DNA of 64,000 bases from Methylobacterium sp. (GTDB lineage: Bacteria > Pseudomonadota > Alphaproteobacteria > Rhizobiales > Beijerinckiaceae), in NCBI GenBank assembly GCA_020253445.1, contig JADCBP010000002.1:62001-126000 (forward strand), written 5' to 3'. Shown piece after piece: positions 56,764 to 64,000 of the stretch. The number at the start of each line of letters is the position of its first letter. Within the stretch, counting starts at the first letter, position 1. A model generated the notes under the pieces. It saw only the letters and a list, made by a program, of their open reading frames with translations. It did no database searches and was not told the origin of the DNA. A program made the position numbers and the translations under genes.

Positions 56764-57783
56764 ATGGATGGTTTGCGTGGTTTGTTTACCGGACGGGTCA
56801 AGACCCGGCCACCGGTCTGGCTCATGCGGCAGGCGGGGCGTTATCTTCCGGAATATCGCGAGGTGAGGGCAACGGCACCTGATTTCCTGTCCTTCTGTTA
56901 CACCCCGGAACTCGCGATCGAAGTGACCTTGCAACCGATCCGGCGGTTCGGCTTCGATGCATCGATCATCTTCTCCGACATTCTCGTCATTCCCGATGCC
57001 CTGGGGCAGCGTGTTCGGTTTGTGGAAGGCGAAGGCCCAAGGCTCGATGCCATTGAAACACCGGAAGCGTTGACAGCGCTGGCAGCCAAGCTCGACGAGG
57101 AGAAGCTTCAGCCGGTCTACGAGGCCCTTCGCGGCGTGCGGGCAGCGCTCCCCGCCTCGACCTCGCTCATCGGCTTCTGCGGCGCTCCCTGGACCCTGGC
57201 GACCTACATGATCGCCGGTCAGGGGACGCCGGATCAGGCGCCGGCGCGGCTCTTCGCCTATCGGCATCGCGAGGCTTTCGCGAAGCTCATCGACACGCTG
57301 ACGGAGAGCTGCATCATTCATCTCATCCGGCAGATCGATGCCGGGGCGGAAATCGTCCAGATCTTCGATTCCTGGGCCGGGCCGTTGCCGCTTTCGGAAT
57401 TCGACGCATGGTGCGTGGAGCCCGTGGCGCGGATCACCAGGGCCGTTCGGGCACGCCACCCGCATGTGCCGGTGATCGCCTTCCCGCGCGCCGTCGCCGG
57501 AAGCCTGCGCGGCTTCGTCGATCGTACCGGCGTTCAGGCGATCAGTCTCGACACAGCGGCCCGACTGGCGGAGGTGCGGGTTGGCTTGCCGCCGCAGATT
57601 GTCACGCAGGGCAATCTCGATCCCCTCGTGCTGATCGCAGGTGGCGATGCGCTGGATCGCGCGGTCGATGACATTCTCGCGGCGACGGATGGGCTGCCGC
57701 ACATCTTCAATCTCGGGCATGGCATCCTGCCGCAGACGCCGATTGCCCATGTTGAACGCATGCTGGAGCGCATTCGCGGATGA
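56764..57783 (+). CDS. hemE: Uroporphyrinogen decarboxylase
   Basis: HemE removes four carboxyl groups from uroporphyrinogen III to give coproporphyrinogen III. The signature [22 protein letters not shown] is at residues 15-36, and [18 protein letters not shown] follows near 138. The length of 339 residues is normal. The ATG lies at the end of the putative origin and the stop overlaps hemJ (ATGATG). Confidence 0.97.
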   Translation: MDGLRGLFTGRVKTRPPVWLMRQAGRYLPEYREVRATAPDFLSFCYTPELAIEVTLQPIRRFGFDASIIFSDILVIPDALGQRVRFVEGEGPRLDAIETPEALTALAAKLDEEKLQPVYEALRGVRAALPASTSLIGFCGAPWTLATYMIAGQGTPDQAPARLFAYRHREAFAKLIDTLTESCIIHLIRQIDAGAEIVQIFDSWAGPLPLSEFDAWCVEPVARITRAVRARHPHVPVIAFPRAVAGSLRGFVDRTGVQAISLDTAARLAEVRVGLPPQIVTQGNLDPLVLIAGGDALDRAVDDILAATDGLPHIFNLGHGILPQTPIAHVERMLERIRG

Positions 57784-58205
57784 TGGATCTCTGGATCAAG
57801 ACCCTGCATGTCCTGGCGGTCATCTCCTGGATGGCCGGGCTGCTCTATCTGCCCCGGCTCTTCGTCTATCATTCAAGTGTCCCGGCGGGTTCCGAGCAGG
57901 ATCGCCTGTTCCGGGTGATGGAATACCGGCTTTATCGCTACATCATGCGGCCGGCGATGATCGTGGCGTGGATCACTGGGCTCTGGCTTGCCTGGTCGAG
58001 CTTTGGCCTCAGGGGGGGCTGGCTGCATGCGAAACTCGCGCTGGTCGTCGCGCTGTCGGCCCATCACGGGTTTCAGGGCTTCTGGCTCAGAAGCTTTGCC
58101 GCCGGAACGAACACGCGGCCGGGCCGTTTCTTTCGCATCCAGAACGAAGTACCCACGCTTCTGATGATCGGCATCGTCATTTTCGTGATCGTGAAGCCTT
58201 TTTGA
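57780..58205 (+). CDS. hemJ: Protoporphyrinogen oxidase HemJ
   Basis: HemJ is the membrane-bound, quinone-linked protoporphyrinogen IX oxidase of many alphaproteobacteria. The 141-residue, four-helix protein shows [26 protein letters not shown] with the conserved His, then [14 protein letters not shown] and [17 protein letters not shown] with further conserved His and Lys, ending [20 protein letters not shown]. It overlaps hemE, joining two heme steps. Confidence 0.95.
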   Translation: MMDLWIKTLHVLAVISWMAGLLYLPRLFVYHSSVPAGSEQDRLFRVMEYRLYRYIMRPAMIVAWITGLWLAWSSFGLRGGWLHAKLALVVALSAHHGFQGFWLRSFAAGTNTRPGRFFRIQNEVPTLLMIGIVIFVIVKPF

Positions 58206-58285
58206 AGCGGCTCTTGTGAAGCGGCGCGAAAGGCGCTAATCGAGCAAACGAATCCGCTGTTTTGCTCTCGATCTGCGGCGAAATG

Positions 58286-58350
58286 GGTCCGGATTTGGTC
58301 GCCGCCTGATCGGCACGAGCCCGTTGGCCGTGCTCTCGGTGATCCGGACC
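58286..58350 (+). promoter_or_regulatory. Structured leader of rho
   Basis: GGTCCGGAT (58286-58294) and ATCCGGACC (58342-58350) are perfect 9-bp arms enclosing a weaker GCACG/CGTGC hairpin. A GGGCCC-TATTTTT run follows near 58360-58373. The 219-bp hemJ-rho gap holds no gene. Rho is autoregulated in many bacteria, and this leader could host that control. Confidence 0.5.
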
Positions 58351-58424
58351 GCGAGAGACGGGCCCTATTTTTCCCCAACCCCGGGCCGTCTCCGGCCCTT
58401 CCCGACCAGACAAGGTTTTTCGTC

Positions 58425-59690
58425 ATGCCCGAGATCAAGCTTCAGGATCTCAAGACAAAATCTCCAACGGAATTGCTCAACTTCGCCGAGGAACTCGAGG
58501 TTGAAGGGGCCAGCACCATGCGCAAGCAGGAGCTGATGTTCGCGATTCTGAAGCAATTGGCCGCCCGTGACACCGAGATCATCGGGGAAGGCGTGATCGA
58601 AGTACTTCAGGACGGCTTCGGATTCCTGCGGTCTCCTGATGCGAATTACCTCGCAGGCCCGGATGATATCTATATTTCACCGATGCAGATCCGGAAATTC
58701 TCGCTGCGTACCGGCGATACGGTAGAGGGTCTCATTCGCTCACCGCGTGACGGGGAGCGCTATTTTGCGCTGCTCAGGGTGAACACCATCAATTTCGAGG
58801 ACCCGGAGAAGGCGCGCCACAAGGTGCATTTCGACAACCTCACGCCGCTCTATCCGGACCAGCGGCTGAAGATGGAAACGATTGATCCCACGAAGAAGGA
58901 CATGTCCTCGCGTGTGATTGATATCGTCTCGCCGATCGGCAAGGGCCAGCGCGCGCTCATCGTTGCCCCGCCGCGCACCGGCAAGACCGTGCTCCTGCAG
59001 AATATTGCGCAGTCGATTACCGGCAATCACCCCGAATGTTATCTCATCGTGCTGCTGATCGACGAGCGCCCCGAGGAAGTGACCGACATGCAGCGTTCCG
59101 TGCGCGGCGAGGTCGTCTCGTCCACCTTCGACGAGCCCGCGACCCGCCACGTGCAGGTGGCCGAGATGGTGATCGAGAAGGCGAAGCGCCTGGTCGAGCA
59201 TGGGCGCGACGTGGTTATCCTGCTCGATTCGATCACCCGTCTCGGCCGGGCCTACAACACGGTCGTTCCGTCTTCGGGAAAGGTGCTGACCGGCGGCGTG
59301 GATGCGAATGCCCTTCAGCGCCCGAAGCGCTTCTTCGGCGCGGCCCGCAACATCGAGGAAGGTGGCTCTTTGACGATCATCGCGACGGCGCTGATCGATA
59401 CCGGCAGCCGCATGGACGAAGTGATCTTCGAAGAGTTCAAGGGCACCGGCAACTCGGAAATCGTGCTTGATCGCAAGGTTGCGGACAAGCGGGTCTTTCC
59501 CGCGCTCGATATCCTCAAATCGGGCACCCGCAAGGAAGAACTCATCACCCCGCGCGACCAGCTCCAGAAGACCTATGTGCTGCGCCGCATCCTGAACCCG
59601 ATGGGCCCGCAGGATGCGATCGAGTTTCTGCTCGACAAGCTTCGCCAGACCAAGACCAATGGCGAGTTCTTCGATTCCATGAATACCTGA
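58425..59690 (+). CDS. rho: Transcription termination factor Rho
   Basis: Rho is the hexameric RNA helicase that terminates untranslated transcripts. The N-terminal RNA-binding domain has [38 protein letters not shown]. The ATPase has [17 protein letters not shown] (Walker A), [16 protein letters not shown] and [16 protein letters not shown] (Walker B, Q-loop region). The 421 residues are standard without large inserts. AAGG lies 10 bases before ATG 58425. It follows the heme genes and precedes mnmE. Confidence 0.97.
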   Translation: MPEIKLQDLKTKSPTELLNFAEELEVEGASTMRKQELMFAILKQLAARDTEIIGEGVIEVLQDGFGFLRSPDANYLAGPDDIYISPMQIRKFSLRTGDTVEGLIRSPRDGERYFALLRVNTINFEDPEKARHKVHFDNLTPLYPDQRLKMETIDPTKKDMSSRVIDIVSPIGKGQRALIVAPPRTGKTVLLQNIAQSITGNHPECYLIVLLIDERPEEVTDMQRSVRGEVVSSTFDEPATRHVQVAEMVIEKAKRLVEHGRDVVILLDSITRLGRAYNTVVPSSGKVLTGGVDANALQRPKRFFGAARNIEEGGSLTIIATALIDTGSRMDEVIFEEFKGTGNSEIVLDRKVADKRVFPALDILKSGTRKEELITPRDQLQKTYVLRRILNPMGPQDAIEFLLDKLRQTKTNGEFFDSMNT

Positions 59691-59742
59691 CCATGAAGTC
59701 CTGACCATGAAGACGTGACGAGGCGGAGGGCGTGTCGGCGCC

Positions 59743-61053
59743 ATGGAGGCGGAGACGATTTTCGCTCTGAGCAGCGGCGCCGCGCGCAGCGGTGTCGCCG
59801 TGATTCGCGTGTCCGGTCCTGCGGTTGGTGAGGTCCTCGCACTTTTTCTCGATAAGCCTGTGCGGCCGCGCGAGGCCACCCTCCGCGCCATCCGCGATCC
59901 TCGGGATGGTTCTCTGCTTGATCGCGGGTTGGTGCTGCATTTCCCGGCGCCCCATTCTTTTACCGGCGAAGATGTGGTCGAGTTTCAGACACATGGCTCC
60001 GTGGCGGTGATGCGCCAGTTGCTGGCGCGGCTAAGCGATGTTCCGGGTTTGCGTGCAGCCCTGCCTGGCGAGTTCACGCGCCGCGCCTGGCTCGGCGGCA
60101 GGATGGACCTGCTGGATGTCGAGGCGCTGTCGGACACGCTCGCGGCTGAAACGGAGCTTCAGCGCAAGCTCGCTCTGGATGGTTCGCGCCGGTTGCGCGG
60201 GATGAGCGCAGAGTGGCGCCGCGCGCTCATGGGTCTTCGGGCCCGGGTGGAGGCCGAGATTGATTTCGGCGATGAGGGCGACGTCCTCGATCGACTCGAT
60301 TCGGAAACGGAACGAGATATTCGGCACTTGGCCGAGGCCTTGCGTCAGGCGGCATCTTCGCTTCGTATCGGACAGAAAATTCGTACGGGTTTCCGCGTCG
60401 CCATCCTCGGGGAGCCGAATGCGGGAAAATCCAGCCTTCTCAATGCGTTGGTCGATCGCGATGTAGCGATGACCTCGCCCTTGCCGGGTACGACGCGGGA
60501 TATTGTCGAAGCCGTTGCGGATCTCGATGGCCTGCCGGTGATCTTCATGGATACGGCCGGGCTTCGCTCCAGCGCGGCGGATGAACTCGAGGCGGAGGGA
60601 ATGCGTCGTTCGATGCGGGCCGGGGAATCAGCGGACCTTGTCATTTGGGCCTCAGCGATCGATTCGCCTTCGAAACCATTCGACACGCGGTTTCTGGTCG
60701 TCAACACCAAAGGCGACCTTGGCCCACGATCCGCAGATGCTTCGCTGGTGGTGTCAAGCAAGACCGGCGAGGGAATCGATTCGCTGACGAAAGAAATCCA
60801 CCGTCGAGCCGGGATTGAGCGGTTTGATTTGGAACAGGGATATGGAGCGCTTGTTGCCCATGAACGACATGCGCAATGTTTGCTGCGTGCAGTGGATGCG
60901 CTGCATCGAGCGATTGGGCATGGCGCGATCGCCATGGATATTCGTGCGGAAGAGCTGCGCGTTGCGTGCGATGCGCTCGATGCCTTGGTCGGTCGGATCA
61001 GCCCGGATGATGTTCTGGGGGAAATCTTCAGTCGCTTTTGCATCGGGAAGTGA
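59743..61053 (+). CDS. mnmE: tRNA uridine-34 modification GTPase MnmE
   Basis: MnmE with MnmG installs the cm5-type group on U34 of tRNAs. It has the N-terminal formyl-folate domain (ETIFALSSGAARSGVAVIRVSG), a helical middle and an inserted G domain at about 215-370 (LGEPNAGKSSLLNAL, DTAGLRSSADELEAEGMRRS). It ends FCIGK, the CxGK signature with the essential cysteine. Its partner mnmG begins three bases after the stop. The 52-bp gap from rho holds a short direct repeat, CTGACCATGAAG, twice. Confidence 0.96.
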   Translation: MEAETIFALSSGAARSGVAVIRVSGPAVGEVLALFLDKPVRPREATLRAIRDPRDGSLLDRGLVLHFPAPHSFTGEDVVEFQTHGSVAVMRQLLARLSDVPGLRAALPGEFTRRAWLGGRMDLLDVEALSDTLAAETELQRKLALDGSRRLRGMSAEWRRALMGLRARVEAEIDFGDEGDVLDRLDSETERDIRHLAEALRQAASSLRIGQKIRTGFRVAILGEPNAGKSSLLNALVDRDVAMTSPLPGTTRDIVEAVADLDGLPVIFMDTAGLRSSAADELEAEGMRRSMRAGESADLVIWASAIDSPSKPFDTRFLVVNTKGDLGPRSADASLVVSSKTGEGIDSLTKEIHRRAGIERFDLEQGYGALVAHERHAQCLLRAVDALHRAIGHGAIAMDIRAEELRVACDALDALVGRISPDDVLGEIFSRFCIGK

Positions 61054-61056
61054 GCG

Positions 61057-62955
61057 ATGTTTCACGTGAAACAAGGCGGGCCTGCGGGCGGGTTGTCCTT
61101 CGATGTTATCGTCGTTGGCGGTGGGCATGCAGGCACCGAGGCAGCTGCCGCAGCGGCGCGGCTTGGCGCGCAGGTCGCGCTCGTAACCCATCGTTGGGAC
61201 AATGTCGGTGTCATGTCCTGCAATCCCGCCATCGGCGGCTTGGGCAAGGGGCATTTGGTTCGGGAGATTGATGCACTGGATGGCATCATGGGTCGCGCAA
61301 TCGACCGCGCGGGCATCCATTTCAAGGTTCTCAACCGGTCGAAAGGGCCTGCCGTTCGCGGTCCGCGGGCGCAGGCGGATCGTAAGTTGTACCGCCTTGC
61401 CGTGCAGGATCTGCTGGCTCGCCTGGAGAATCTGGCGGTGGTTGAGGGGGAGGTGGTCGACCTGATTGTGGAGTCGGGCTCGGTCGCGGGCGTTGAGCTG
61501 GCCGGCGGCTTACGAATTCGGGCGGGATCGGTGGTCCTGACCACTGGAACATTTCTGCGCGGCGTCATTCATGTTGGTGGTGACCGGACGCCTGGCGGGC
61601 GGGTCGGCGAAGCGGCCGCCGAGCGGTTATCGCTACGACTGCTCCAACTCCAACTGCCCATGGGGCGGCTGAAGACGGGTACGCCGGCGCGGCTGGATGG
61701 TGGAACGATCGATTGGTCGGCGTGCGAGCGGCAATATGGAGACAATCCTGCTGAACCCTTCTCCGCGCTGACGAGATGTATCACGAATCCGCAGGTCGCT
61801 TGCGGCATCACGTATACAACGCCGGCGACTCATCAGGTGATCACGTCCAACCTCCATCGATCCGCGATGTATGGCGGGCAGATCGAGGGAAGAGGCCCGC
61901 GCTATTGCCCGTCGATTGAGGACAAGGTTGTGCGCTTTGCGGATCGGGACCGTCACCAGATCTTTCTGGAGCCTGAAGGCCTGGAAGACCCGCTCGTTTA
62001 TCCCAATGGGCTGTCGACCTCGCTGCCGGCCGAGGCTCAGGATGCGTTCTTCTCGACCATTCCGGGGCTGGAGAAGGCGCGGATCATCCGCTATGGTTAT
62101 GCGATTGAATATGACTATCTCGATCCGCGCGCCCTCCACCCGACTTTGGAGTTGAAAGTGCTCGGCGGCCTGTTCCTCGCTGGCCAGATCAACGGAACCA
62201 CCGGCTATGAAGAGGCTGGCGCACAGGGACTGGTCGCCGGGCTGAACGCGGCCCGCAAAGCTGGTGGATTGGACGGCATCACCTTCAACCGCACCCAATC
62301 GTATACTGGCGTCATGATCGACGATCTCACGCGGCATGGGGTGACAGAGCCATACAGGATGTTCACGTCCCGATCCGAATTCCGCCTGCTGCTGCGTGCG
62401 GACAACGCGCCTGAGCGCCTCACAGATCTTGGCGTTTGCCTGGGACTGGTCGGCTCCGAGCGTTCTCTTCATTTCCGGGCCCAGCAGGAGCAGATCGATT
62501 CGGTACGGCAACGATTGCGTTGGATTTCCGTGACACCGAATCAGGCAGCGGGCCACGGGCTTTCGCTCAATCATGATGGAGTTCGCCGCAATGGTTTGCA
62601 GTTGCTGGCGTTGCCTGGTGTCCAATTCGCGACCCTGGAAGCTTTCGATGCCGAACTGAAATTGACGCCAGTGCCGGTTCGGGAGAAGCTTGAGATCGAG
62701 GCCAAGTACATGGTCTACCTGGAGCGCCAAGCGCGTGACGTGGAACGACTGCGCCGGGACATGGACTTGTTGATTCCCGCTGAGTTTGCTTATGAAGATC
62801 ATCCGGGGTTTTCCGGCGAGGTTCGGCAGAAACTTGCGTCGATTCGGCCGCGTTCGATGGCTGAGGCTGCCGAGATTGAGGGAATGACACCCACCGCGCT
62901 TCTGCTGCTCTCCGCGTTGGTTCAGAGAAGCAAGGACAAGGCCCATGTCTCCTGA
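61057..62955 (+). CDS. mnmG: tRNA uridine-34 modification enzyme MnmG (GidA)
   Basis: MnmG is the FAD-binding partner of MnmE. The dinucleotide site is [21 protein letters not shown], and [36 protein letters not shown] and [17 protein letters not shown] are family blocks. The length of 632 residues is full. The first residues, MFHVKQGGP, are encoded by a perfect parS palindrome, so the protein N-terminus is shaped by the centromere site. The stop overlaps rsmG by 11 bp. Confidence 0.97.
   Translation: MFHVKQGGPAGGLSFDVIVVGGGHAGTEAAAAAARLGAQVALVTHRWDNVGVMSCNPAIGGLGKGHLVREIDALDGIMGRAIDRAGIHFKVLNRSKGPAVRGPRAQADRKLYRLAVQDLLARLENLAVVEGEVVDLIVESGSVAGVELAGGLRIRAGSVVLTTGTFLRGVIHVGGDRTPGGRVGEAAAERLSLRLLQLQLPMGRLKTGTPARLDGGTIDWSACERQYGDNPAEPFSALTRCITNPQVACGITYTTPATHQVITSNLHRSAMYGGQIEGRGPRYCPSIEDKVVRFADRDRHQIFLEPEGLEDPLVYPNGLSTSLPAEAQDAFFSTIPGLEKARIIRYGYAIEYDYLDPRALHPTLELKVLGGLFLAGQINGTTGYEEAGAQGLVAGLNAARKAGGLDGITFNRTQSYTGVMIDDLTRHGVTEPYRMFTSRSEFRLLLRADNAPERLTDLGVCLGLVGSERSLHFRAQQEQIDSVRQRLRWISVTPNQAAGHGLSLNHDGVRRNGLQLLALPGVQFATLEAFDAELKLTPVPVREKLEIEAKYMVYLERQARDVERLRRDMDLLIPAEFAYEDHPGFSGEVRQKLASIRPRSMAEAAEIEGMTPTALLLLSALVQRSKDKAHVS
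61058..61073. promoter_or_regulatory. parS centromere site, perfect 16-bp palindrome
   Basis: TGTTTCACGTGAAACA is the consensus ParB-binding parS sequence with no mismatch. It begins on the second base of the mnmG start codon and covers codons 1-6. parA begins 2.5 kb downstream, and the putative origin is about 4.3 kb upstream. Confidence 0.93.
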
Positions 62956-63583
62956 GGGTGCCAGCGAGCTCGCATCGAAAGAAGCACTGATTGCAGATTT
63001 CGGTGTTTCATGTGAAACAATGAAGGGGCTGGAGGCTTACGTCGCTCTCCTCACGCATTGGCAAAAGACCACCAATCTCGTTGCCCCTTCGACACTTGGA
63101 CAGATCTGGTCGCGGCATATCCTCGACTCAGCGCAACTCTTTGCACTTGCTCCGAACGCCCGAGCCTGGATCGATATGGGATCTGGCGGTGGCTTGCCGG
63201 GGCTGGTGCTGGCCTGTCAGCTCAAGGAAGTCGGGGGGACGATCGATCTGGTCGAAAGCAACAGCAAGAAAGCCGCCTTCCTGCGCCATGTCGCAACGCA
63301 ACTGGCCCTCCCGGCCCGGGTGCATGGCGATCGCATCGAAACCGTCCTGCCAAAGCTTGCGCCCCCCGACATTGTGACCGCGCGAGCCCTTGCACCGCTG
63401 ACCGAACTGATCGGTTACGCAAAGCAGTTGTTGAAAAGCGGGGCAACAGGTCTCTTTCCGAAGGGGAGAGAGTATGCTGCGGAGTTGACCGAAGCCGGCA
63501 GGCACTGGCATTTCTCTCATGAGCTGCACGCGAGTCGAACAGAGCCTGAGGCGCGGATCATTCGGATCACCGGCCTGACATGA
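62945..63583 (+). CDS. rsmG: 16S rRNA (guanine-527-N7)-methyltransferase RsmG (GidB)
   Basis: RsmG methylates G527 of 16S rRNA with SAM, and loss gives low-level streptomycin resistance in other bacteria. The motif [22 protein letters not shown] precedes the SAM site [17 protein letters not shown], and [20 protein letters not shown] follows. The 212 residues fit. It starts inside the mnmG 3' end. Codons for GVSCETM contain a one-mismatch parS. Confidence 0.96.
   Translation: MSPEGASELASKEALIADFGVSCETMKGLEAYVALLTHWQKTTNLVAPSTLGQIWSRHILDSAQLFALAPNARAWIDMGSGGGLPGLVLACQLKEVGGTIDLVESNSKKAAFLRHVATQLALPARVHGDRIETVLPKLAPPDIVTARALAPLTELIGYAKQLLKSGATGLFPKGREYAAELTEAGRHWHFSHELHASRTEPEARIIRITGLT
63004..63019. 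promoter_or_regulatory. parS-like site, one mismatch, inside rsmG
   Basis: TGTTTCATGTGAAACA differs from the parS consensus only by T for C at the eighth base, breaking the central CG. It lies about 600 bp before parA. Arms TGTTTCA/TGAAACA are otherwise perfect. ParB binding may be weaker than at 61058. Confidence 0.75.
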
Positions 63584-63618
63584 GGTCCTGTCGACCCAAG
63601 GATTTCCGGGAGAGACCC

Positions 63619-64000
63619 ATGAAGCCTCGTGTTCTAACGATTGCGAACCAGAAGGGCGGCGTGGGAAAGACCACGACAGCCATCAATCTGGGTACTGCCC
63701 TGGCTGCCATTGGCGAGCATGTCCTGCTGATCGATCTTGATCCCCAGGGCAATGCTTCGACGGGTTTGGGTTTGGATGGCGCCTCGCGGACTCGATCGAG
63801 CTATGATGTGCTGCTCGGCGAACTTGATCTGGTGCAGGCTGCGCAAGCCACGGATGTTCCCCGCGTATCCATCGTGCCGGCGACGATGGATCTTCTGGGT
63901 GCCGAGATCACGCTCGCCGGGCAGAAAGACCGCACGCATAAGCTGCGTGCCGCGATTGACCGTCTCGGCGCGAATGCCCCATTCTCCTATATTCTCATCG
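63619..64000 (+). CDS. parA: Chromosome-partitioning ATPase ParA (truncated by window end)
   Basis: ParA drives segregation of ParB-parS complexes by ATP-dependent DNA binding. The visible 127 residues start MKPRVLTIANQKGGVGKTTTAINLG, the deviant Walker A with the signature lysine, followed by LLIDLDPQGNASTGLGLDG (Walker A'). GGGAGAG lies upstream of ATG 63619. The frame is open to the window edge. parB is expected to follow, as the mnmE-mnmG-rsmG-parA-parB order is conserved. Confidence 0.96.
   Translation, partial: MKPRVLTIANQKGGVGKTTTAINLGTALAAIGEHVLLIDLDPQGNASTGLGLDGASRTRSSYDVLLGELDLVQAAQATDVPRVSIVPATMDLLGAEITLAGQKDRTHKLRAAIDRLGANAPFSYILI

Noticed and set aside
59687..59712. Short direct repeat CTGACCATGAAG between rho and mnmE as a regulatory site
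   Set aside because: Two copies of 12 bases over the rho stop region with no symmetry or promoter-like neighbour; most likely a small slippage duplication.
1..64000. tRNA, rRNA genes, CRISPR arrays, prophage
   Set aside because: I looked for cloverleaf-like and TTCGA-CCA patterns, regularly spaced repeats and phage genes in the intergenic gaps and found none I could support.

Overview
The window is a stretch of high-G+C chromosome from an alphaproteobacterium, most likely of the order Hyphomicrobiales (Rhizobiales). The evidence is the NrnC-type nano-RNase, the long-form HPF next to rpoN and ptsN, the order nfu-tsaB-rimI-plsC-miaB-phoH-ybeY-corC-lnt-metK-trmB-rimP-nusA-ylxR-infB-rbfA-truB-rpsO-pnp, a DUF2628 gene inside the his cluster, intergenic hairpin repeats of a type common in that order, and a hemE/PPSR junction close to parA. 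Almost everything is housekeeping and densely packed, often with 4-base ATGA overlaps. I see no rRNA, tRNA, CRISPR array, transposase or prophage. Genus is not decidable by eye.

Layout. 1-600: end of an unknown gene with an 18-bp tandem repeat, then a YqhA-type membrane protein. 612-6553 (minus): nrnC, then the LPS export genes lptC-lptA-lptB, then rpoN-hpf-ptsN. 6742-13224: a metabolic patch holding a ring-cleaving dioxygenase, a PcaB-like lyase, ureide genes uraH and a fused allantoinase/OHCU decarboxylase, pgi and an isochorismatase-family hydrolase. A strong intrinsic terminator follows. 13325-24660 (minus): the transcription/translation operon rimP-nusA-ylxR-infB-[orphan membrane ORF]-rbfA-truB-rpsO-pnp. 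24795-35904 (minus): trmB, metK, an XRE regulator, lnt, corC, ybeY, phoH, miaB, plsC, rimI, tsaB and nfu. 36052-42528 (minus): usp, trpS, murJ, a decayed phosphoesterase fragment, and hslV-membrane protein-hslU. 42673-47989 (plus): histidine genes hisB-DUF2628-hisH-hisA, an opposing lysE gene, hisF-hisE and coaA. 48008-51499 (minus): a PfkB kinase, an Smr protein, mltA and timA. 51676-52701 (plus): fxsA and secB. 52706-56363 (minus): dnaQ, coaE, aroE, maf and PPSR.

The 400-bp gap 56364-56763 between PPSR and hemE has the position of the chromosomal replication origin of Caulobacter and Rickettsia, and it carries DnaA-box-like words and an AT-rich purine/pyrimidine tract. Downstream (plus) come hemE, hemJ, rho, mnmE, mnmG, rsmG and the start of parA. 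A perfect 16-bp parS palindrome is built into the first codons of mnmG, and a one-mismatch copy lies inside rsmG. The right third of the window therefore looks like the origin/centromere region.

The most unusual structure is at 17576-18152. The first 50 or so bases of rbfA are present twice as a direct repeat, and between the copies lies about 470 bp of visibly less G+C-rich DNA. Its reading frame is fused in frame to the first 19 codons of RbfA and encodes a four-helix membrane protein of no family I recognise. Its stop overlaps the restored rbfA start as ATGA. A foreign gene has apparently taken over the rbfA start site while the duplication rebuilt rbfA behind it.
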